Assembly (NCBI GenBank): GCA_903892315.1
Contig: CAITHY010000069.1
Location: 1 to 11,965 of the forward strand
From: an uncultured beta proteobacterium
GTDB taxonomy: Bacteria; Pseudomonadota; Gammaproteobacteria; Burkholderiales; Burkholderiaceae
Length of the DNA stretch: 11,965 bases
Direction of reading: 5' to 3'
Position numbers and translations under genes: made by a program. The notes beneath the pieces were generated by a model, which searched no databases, had not been told where the DNA came from, and was given only the letters and a program-made list of their open reading frames with translations. Positions 7,219-11,965 of the stretch are shown here, in pieces; within the stretch, counting starts at the first letter, position 1; each line of letters begins with the position of its first letter.

Positions 7219-7632
7219 TTAAGTTAATTTTGATTGCCTAAGCATAAAGGTGCCGCTCGATTTAGCGGTTATCTCACCCGCTTCATTTAAAACAATCGCT
7301 TCGCAGTAGTTAATCGTTTTCCCGGGCTTGAGGATGGTGCCCTCCACCACGATCTTGCCGGTGCTTGGACGCAGAAAGCTGACCGACATATCAATGGTCA
7401 TAGCCCCCAAAGGAACATCAGAAATACTTCTGGCTGCTGCCCCCATCGCGAAATCCAGCAGCGTCATGATGACGCCACCATGGGCAATGCCAAAGCTATT
7501 CTCATATTCGGGCTTGAGGTCTAAGCTAATTCGTGACTTACCCTCTTTCGCATACTCAGGAACTACGCCTAAATGCGCCAAAAAAGGAATCTTGAGACCA
7601 AAGTACTCAACTGGTTTTGTATCGTTTGTCAT
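7219..7632 (-). CDS. PaaI-family hotdog-fold acyl-CoA thioesterase
   Basis: A 137-residue protein with the hotdog thioesterase pattern. Asn45 and the HGGVIMTLLD segment (51-60) match the PaaI/YbgC-type active site, in which Asp60 would be the catalytic carboxylate and His51-Gly-Gly lies at the start of the central helix. The downstream strands TIDMSVSFLRP, IVVEGTILKPGKT and SSGTFML fit the remaining sheet. It would hydrolyse an acyl-CoA (substrate unknown) in the cytoplasm and act as a dimer or tetramer. The start is fixed by an in-frame TAA upstream with no other start codon between it and the ATG. It begins 37 bases after the 3' end of tRNA-Pro with no intervening terminator, and no Shine-Dalgarno is visible in that gap. 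The phenylacetate pathway is not implied, since no paa genes are near. Confidence 0.85.
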   Translation of the reverse strand: MTNDTKPVEYFGLKIPFLAHLGVVPEYAKEGKSRISLDLKPEYENSFGIAHGGVIMTLLDFAMGAAARSISDVPLGAMTIDMSVSFLRPSTGKIVVEGTILKPGKTINYCEAIVLNEAGEITAKSSGTFMLRQSKLT

Positions 7633-7669
7633 GGAGATGGCGCTTTTGAGATGGTGGGATTAGTTTGAA

Positions 7670-7746
<77 letters not shown>

Positions 7747-7758
7747 ACGAAAAGCAAA

Positions 7759-7767
7759 ATTGTATCA
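7759..7767 (-). promoter_or_regulatory. Candidate extended -10 promoter of tRNA-Pro
   Basis: Minus-strand TGATACAAT is an extended -10 element (TG, one base, then TACAAT, 5/6 to consensus). It lies 12 bases before the mature tRNA 5' end, giving a very short leader. No good -35 box is visible, which is tolerated with extended -10 promoters. It lies between the merR stop and the tRNA, so the tRNA may be made both from this promoter and by read-through from the phe-ihfA operon. Confidence 0.45.
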
Positions 7768-7771
7768 GTAA

Positions 7772-8122
7772 CTATTTTGAGAGAATCTGCAGAACAGCTT
7801 GTAATTCTTCGCGCAGACGAAGGTCGCCACGAGCTTCGTCAAGACGATTTCTGGCGCCGCTGATGGTAAAGCCCTCTTCATAGAGGAGAGAGCGAATCTT
7901 TCTGATTAAGACGACCTCGTGATGCTGATAGTAGCGACGGTTACCACGGCGCTTCTGTGGGCTGAGTTGAGCAAACTCCTGCTCCCAATAACGAAGGACA
8001 TGCGAGCGCACACCACAAAGATCAGCCACCTCACCAATTGTGAAATAGCGCTTTGCTGGTATCGGGGGAAGTTGAGAGCTCAGCAGTGCTGAGCTAGCAT
8101 CAAACTCGGTTTTCTCGAGCAT
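7772..8122 (-). CDS. MerR-family transcriptional regulator of the ihfA-linked type
   Basis: A 116-residue MerR-family protein. After a low-complexity N-terminus (1-24), the winged helix-turn-helix (about 27-95) reads [21 protein letters not shown], then RRGNRRYY and [24 protein letters not shown]. The C-terminus is short (about 20 residues) and ligand-free: the only cysteine is Cys36 inside the helix-turn-helix, so there is no metal-binding cluster and no room for a drug-binding domain. This small type is widely found beside ihfA in beta- and gammaproteobacteria, but its target is not known to me. Its start overlaps the end of ihfA by 23 nt, with GGAG five bases upstream of the ATG, so translational coupling is likely. 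The gene ends 25 bases before tRNA-Pro. Confidence 0.9.
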   Translation of the reverse strand: MLEKTEFDASSALLSSQLPPIPAKRYFTIGEVADLCGVRSHVLRYWEQEFAQLSPQKRRGNRRYYQHHEVVLIRKIRSLLYEEGFTISGARNRLDEARGDLRLREELQAVLQILSK

Positions 8123-8423
8123 GTGACTCCACTACATCTTTAAGCTTTTGACTTGCGTGAAAAGTAACTACGCGTCTAGCTGCAATCGGAATCATTTGAC
8201 CTGTCTTTGGATTTCGGCCAGGACGAGCCGATTTATTGCGCAACTGAAAATTACCGAAACCGGAAATCTTCACCTCAACACCCGCCTCAAGAGATTGGCC
8301 AACACGATCAAAGAACGCATCGATCATATCTTTTGCTTCGCGCTTATTTAGCCCCACTTGATCAAAAAGAGCTTCGGATAGCTCATTCTTAGTAACGGTG
8401 TCATTAGAAATCAATTCAGTCAT
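8100..8423 (-). CDS. ihfA: Integration host factor subunit alpha
   Basis: A 107-residue HU/IHF-fold DNA-bending protein that pairs with IhfB and bends DNA sharply at specific sites, serving in promoter architecture, recombination and replication. The N-terminal helices (about 11-45, [25 protein letters not shown]) lead to GFGNF (55-59). The beta-arm then carries RPGRNPKTG (67-75), in which Pro72 corresponds to the DNA-intercalating proline of IHF. The RRVVTF signature follows at 83-88. The N-terminus is about eight residues longer than E. coli IhfA, as in other Burkholderiales. It follows pheT after 53 bases, the conserved pheST-ihfA order, and overlaps the next gene. The arm sequence and context favour IhfA over HU or IhfB. 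Confidence 0.95.
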   Translation of the reverse strand: MTELISNDTVTKNELSEALFDQVGLNKREAKDMIDAFFDRVGQSLEAGVEVKISGFGNFQLRNKSARPGRNPKTGQMIPIAARRVVTFHASQKLKDVVESHARENRV

Positions 8424-8457
8424 GGCTTGTCTCTTTGGTAACTAATTAATTATTTGA

Positions 8458-8485
8458 TTTATACCTAATACTAAACCTAGCGCAA
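8458..8485 (-). promoter_or_regulatory. Candidate internal promoter for ihfA-merR
   Basis: Minus-strand TTGCGC (8480-8485) and TATAAA (8458-8463) are separated by 16 bases, matching 4/6 and 5/6 of sigma70 consensus, across the pheT stop codon. In E. coli ihfA is also transcribed from its own promoter besides read-through from pheST, which makes this site plausible. The -35 box overlaps a small GC inverted repeat, GCGCA-N7-TGCGC (8480-8496). Confidence 0.35.
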
Positions 8486-10933
8486 ACGGGCTGCGCACTT
8501 TTTCTCAACTGCGCCCAATAATGCAGCCATTACTGCATCAATTTGGGGATCCTGCAATGTCTCATTCGGGTTTAGGAGAGTGACTCGAAAAGCCAAGCTC
8601 TTCTCATCATCCGCCATAGTACTTGAACCAGCCTTAGGTTTGAATTCATCAAAAAGCTCAATATTACGCACGAAATTTTGCTTGCTAGCGGACATTGCAT
8701 CTAACAAGGACTGTGCTGAAACGCCTTGCTTAACCACTAAGGCTAAATCACGTTGCACTGCAGGAAATTTACTCAACTCCTCAGGCACCGGCAAACCTAA
8801 CTCGCGAATCGGCTCTAAGTCCAATTCAAATAAGACTGGTGCTTGCGGTAATTCATAGGCTTGTTGCAAGCCTGGGTGGAGTTCGCCGATGAACCCTACT
8901 TCAATACGATTCTTGGCTACAGTCAAGAATATCTTCGCACTGCGACCGGGATGCAAGGCTGGATGTTGCGCAGCTTCGGTGACAAAATGTAGAGGATCTA
9001 AAACACGCTCAAGATCACCCTTCACATCAAAGAAATCTACCGCACGGGTTGCATTAGCCCATTGCTCTGGAACAAATGATCCATAAGCAAGCCCGCCAAT
9101 TTTTTGTGGCTGATGAAAACCTGCTACTTTGCCAGCCTCTTCTTGCACATTGGCATCGCGCTTGAATACACGGCCAGCCTCAAACAGTCGCACACGGCCT
9201 GCTCCACGATTCAAATTGGCCTTCAGGTTATTTAACAAACCACCCCAAAGCGTGCTGCGCATCACACCATATTGACTGGCAATAGGATTGAGGACTGCAA
9301 TGATGTCTTTTTCAGTGGCACCAGTTAAACGCTTTTCACTTTCGAGATCCGTAAAACCAAAATTCACTGCTTCTTGATAACCCTGGAGAGCCAAACGCTG
9401 ACGCAATAAATGAACGCCACGTTTTGCCTCTGCCTTAGCGCTCATCTTCAACGAGGCTACTGGAGGTTGATCGGGAATATTTTCAAAGCCGTACATGCGT
9501 GCGACTTCCTCAATCAAATCTTCTTCAATCTCAATATCGAAACGATAGCTTGGAGGAGTCACAACAAAGACGTCACCTGTTTGCTTAAATTCAAAACCAA
9601 GGCGCTTAAACACATCAGTAACAACTTCTTCAGTGAGTGGAATCCCAATCACTTTTTCCGCTCTGGCCAAACGCATGTTGATAGGCTTACGCTCTGGAAT
9701 ATTGAGAACTTGATCATCTACAGGGCCTGCTTGTCCGCCGCACACTTCAATAATCAAAGCACTCAGATACTCTAAACAATTAACAGTGTTCTGTGGGTCT
9801 ACGCCACGCTCAAAACGATGCGCAGCATCGGTGCTGAAATTGAAGCGACGGGCACGGCCTTGGATAGCTGAGGGCAACCAATAAGCCGCTTCAACATAGA
9901 CATTCTTGGTGTCATCAGATACGGCGCAATGATTGCCGCCCATGATGCCGGCTAAAGCTACTGGACCAGCTTGATCTGCAACCACGCCTGCATCTTGTAG
10001 CTTACCCGCAGAGTCAGGGCCTTGCAAAGTCACAGTCTGACCATTTAATAATTCAAGAGTTTCACCTGCCTTAGCCCAACGAACAGTGATATCGCCATTC
10101 AATTTATCGATATCAAATACGTGGGTTGGCTGACCCATTTCTAACATCACATAGTTCGAAAGATCCACCAATGCAGAAATACTTCTTTGACCTGCCCGCG
10201 ACAAGCGCTGCACAATCCATTCAGGCGTTTTAGCTTGTGGATTTACTCCCCGAATCACGCGTCCTGCAAATCGACCGCAAAGTTCTTTGCTCTCTACAGA
10301 GACTTTGCGTTTATCTTCAATAGTTACTGCTGGCGGCGTCCACTTTGGCGCACAAAGTGCAGCGCCGGTAATCGCAGAAACTTCTCGTGCCATCCCCATC
10401 AAGGAGAGGCAATCCGCTTTATTTGGCGTTAACTTAATCACAAAGATTTGATCATCGAGATCTAGATATTCACGAATATCTTTTCCAACTGGCGCATCGG
10501 TAGGCAACTCCAAAATACCTTCGTGATCGTCGCCCAGACCAAGCTCACGACCAGAGCACAGCATGCCTTGGCTTTCTACACCACGTAGCTTGCCAACTTT
10601 AATCATAAATGGCTTGCCACCGGCTTCAGCAGGAGGTAATTCAGCGCCGACCATGGCGCAAGGAATCTTAATGCCGGCACGCGCATTGGGCGCACCACAA
10701 ACGATTTGTAATTCTTGGCCAGTACCAGCGTCTACCTTACAAACACGCAAACGATCTGCATCCGGATGCTGCTCAGCAGATAAGATTTGTGCGATCACAA
10801 TCTTGGTAAATGCCGGGGCTACGGAATGCTGCTCTTCCACTTCTAAACCAGCCATTGTCATTGCATGACCAAGCGCATCACTATCGAGCGATGGATTTAC
10901 ATACTGACGAAGCCAAGATTCAGAAAATTGCAT
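8477..10933 (-). CDS. pheT: Phenylalanine--tRNA ligase beta subunit
   Basis: An 818-residue beta subunit of the cytoplasmic alpha2-beta2 phenylalanyl-tRNA synthetase. It binds tRNA-Phe and edits misacylated Tyr-tRNA-Phe. Domains in order: an N-terminal segment (1-40); an OB-fold tRNA-binding domain (about 43-152, FTKIVIAQILSAEQHPDADR and VCGAPN); the B3/B4 editing domain (about 215-390, with HVFDIDKL and LAGIMGG); the B5 domain (about 411-484); a catalytic-like core (about 500-710); and the C-terminal FDX-ACB anticodon-binding domain (about 724-817, KFPAVQRDLALVV). Length is close to the E. coli protein (795). It follows pheS after 24 bases. The short spacer shows no purine-rich Shine-Dalgarno, so translation may be coupled to pheS. 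No frameshift or missing domain is seen. Confidence 0.96.
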   Translation of the reverse strand: MQFSESWLRQYVNPSLDSDALGHAMTMAGLEVEEQHSVAPAFTKIVIAQILSAEQHPDADRLRVCKVDAGTGQELQIVCGAPNARAGIKIPCAMVGAELPPAEAGGKPFMIKVGKLRGVESQGMLCSGRELGLGDDHEGILELPTDAPVGKDIREYLDLDDQIFVIKLTPNKADCLSLMGMAREVSAITGAALCAPKWTPPAVTIEDKRKVSVESKELCGRFAGRVIRGVNPQAKTPEWIVQRLSRAGQRSISALVDLSNYVMLEMGQPTHVFDIDKLNGDITVRWAKAGETLELLNGQTVTLQGPDSAGKLQDAGVVADQAGPVALAGIMGGNHCAVSDDTKNVYVEAAYWLPSAIQGRARRFNFSTDAAHRFERGVDPQNTVNCLEYLSALIIEVCGGQAGPVDDQVLNIPERKPINMRLARAEKVIGIPLTEEVVTDVFKRLGFEFKQTGDVFVVTPPSYRFDIEIEEDLIEEVARMYGFENIPDQPPVASLKMSAKAEAKRGVHLLRQRLALQGYQEAVNFGFTDLESEKRLTGATEKDIIAVLNPIASQYGVMRSTLWGGLLNNLKANLNRGAGRVRLFEAGRVFKRDANVQEEAGKVAGFHQPQKIGGLAYGSFVPEQWANATRAVDFFDVKGDLERVLDPLHFVTEAAQHPALHPGRSAKIFLTVAKNRIEVGFIGELHPGLQQAYELPQAPVLFELDLEPIRELGLPVPEELSKFPAVQRDLALVVKQGVSAQSLLDAMSASKQNFVRNIELFDEFKPKAGSSTMADDEKSLAFRVTLLNPNETLQDPQIDAVMAALLGAVEKKCAARLR

Positions 10934-10957
10934 AGCGGTATCTAGAGAATGATTTGG

Positions 10958-11965
<1,008 letters not shown>

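Noticed and set aside
7772..8122. MerR protein as a metal or drug resistance regulator
   Set aside because: It lacks C-terminal metal-binding cysteines and an effector domain, and no resistance genes are nearby.
8480..8496. GC-rich inverted repeat at the pheT stop as a transcription terminator
   Set aside because: The stem is only 5 bp and is not followed by a T-run on the minus strand; ihfA downstream is expected to be co-transcribed.

Overview
The window looks like chromosomal housekeeping DNA from a betaproteobacterium of the order Burkholderiales, and a Polynucleobacter-like freshwater genome is my best guess. This rests on moderate GC (judged by eye), compact spacing, a short betaproteobacterial H-NS, and two gene blocks typical of the order: odhA-odhB-lpdA-zapE and pheS-pheT-ihfA-merR-tRNA-Pro. 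No database search was run, so the genus is inference.

Layout. Positions 1-5672 (minus strand) hold the 2-oxoglutarate dehydrogenase operon in transcription order odhA (E1), odhB (E2), lpdA (E3), then the first 36 codons of a zapE-type AFG1 ATPase that runs off the left edge. About 300 bp of non-coding DNA (5673-5971) separates odhA from a divergent plus-strand gene (5972-6670). That gene encodes an N-terminal excisionase/MerR-type helix-turn-helix joined to a degenerate response-regulator receiver domain. A strong bidirectional hairpin terminator (6704-6727) lies between it and a convergent small H-NS gene (6755-7039). The H-NS gene has a recognisable promoter overlapped by an inverted repeat inside a very AT-rich spacer (7040-7218).

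Positions 7219-11965 (minus strand), in transcription order, hold pheS (5' end cut by the window edge), pheT, ihfA, a merR-family gene overlapping ihfA by 23 nt, tRNA-Pro(GGG) with encoded CCA, and a PaaI-like hotdog thioesterase. A candidate internal promoter precedes ihfA and an extended -10 element precedes the tRNA.

How the parts work together. The left block supplies all three subunits of one TCA-cycle complex. The right block combines phenylalanyl-tRNA synthetase, a nucleoid protein and a tRNA gene, so it is mostly translation and chromosome architecture. The middle holds regulators: the helix-turn-helix/receiver protein, which by position may regulate the odh promoter, and H-NS. I see no phage, transposon, CRISPR or defence module. 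The least conventional items are the helix-turn-helix/degenerate-receiver protein, the dyad over the hns promoter, and the tRNA-thioesterase junction without a Shine-Dalgarno sequence.
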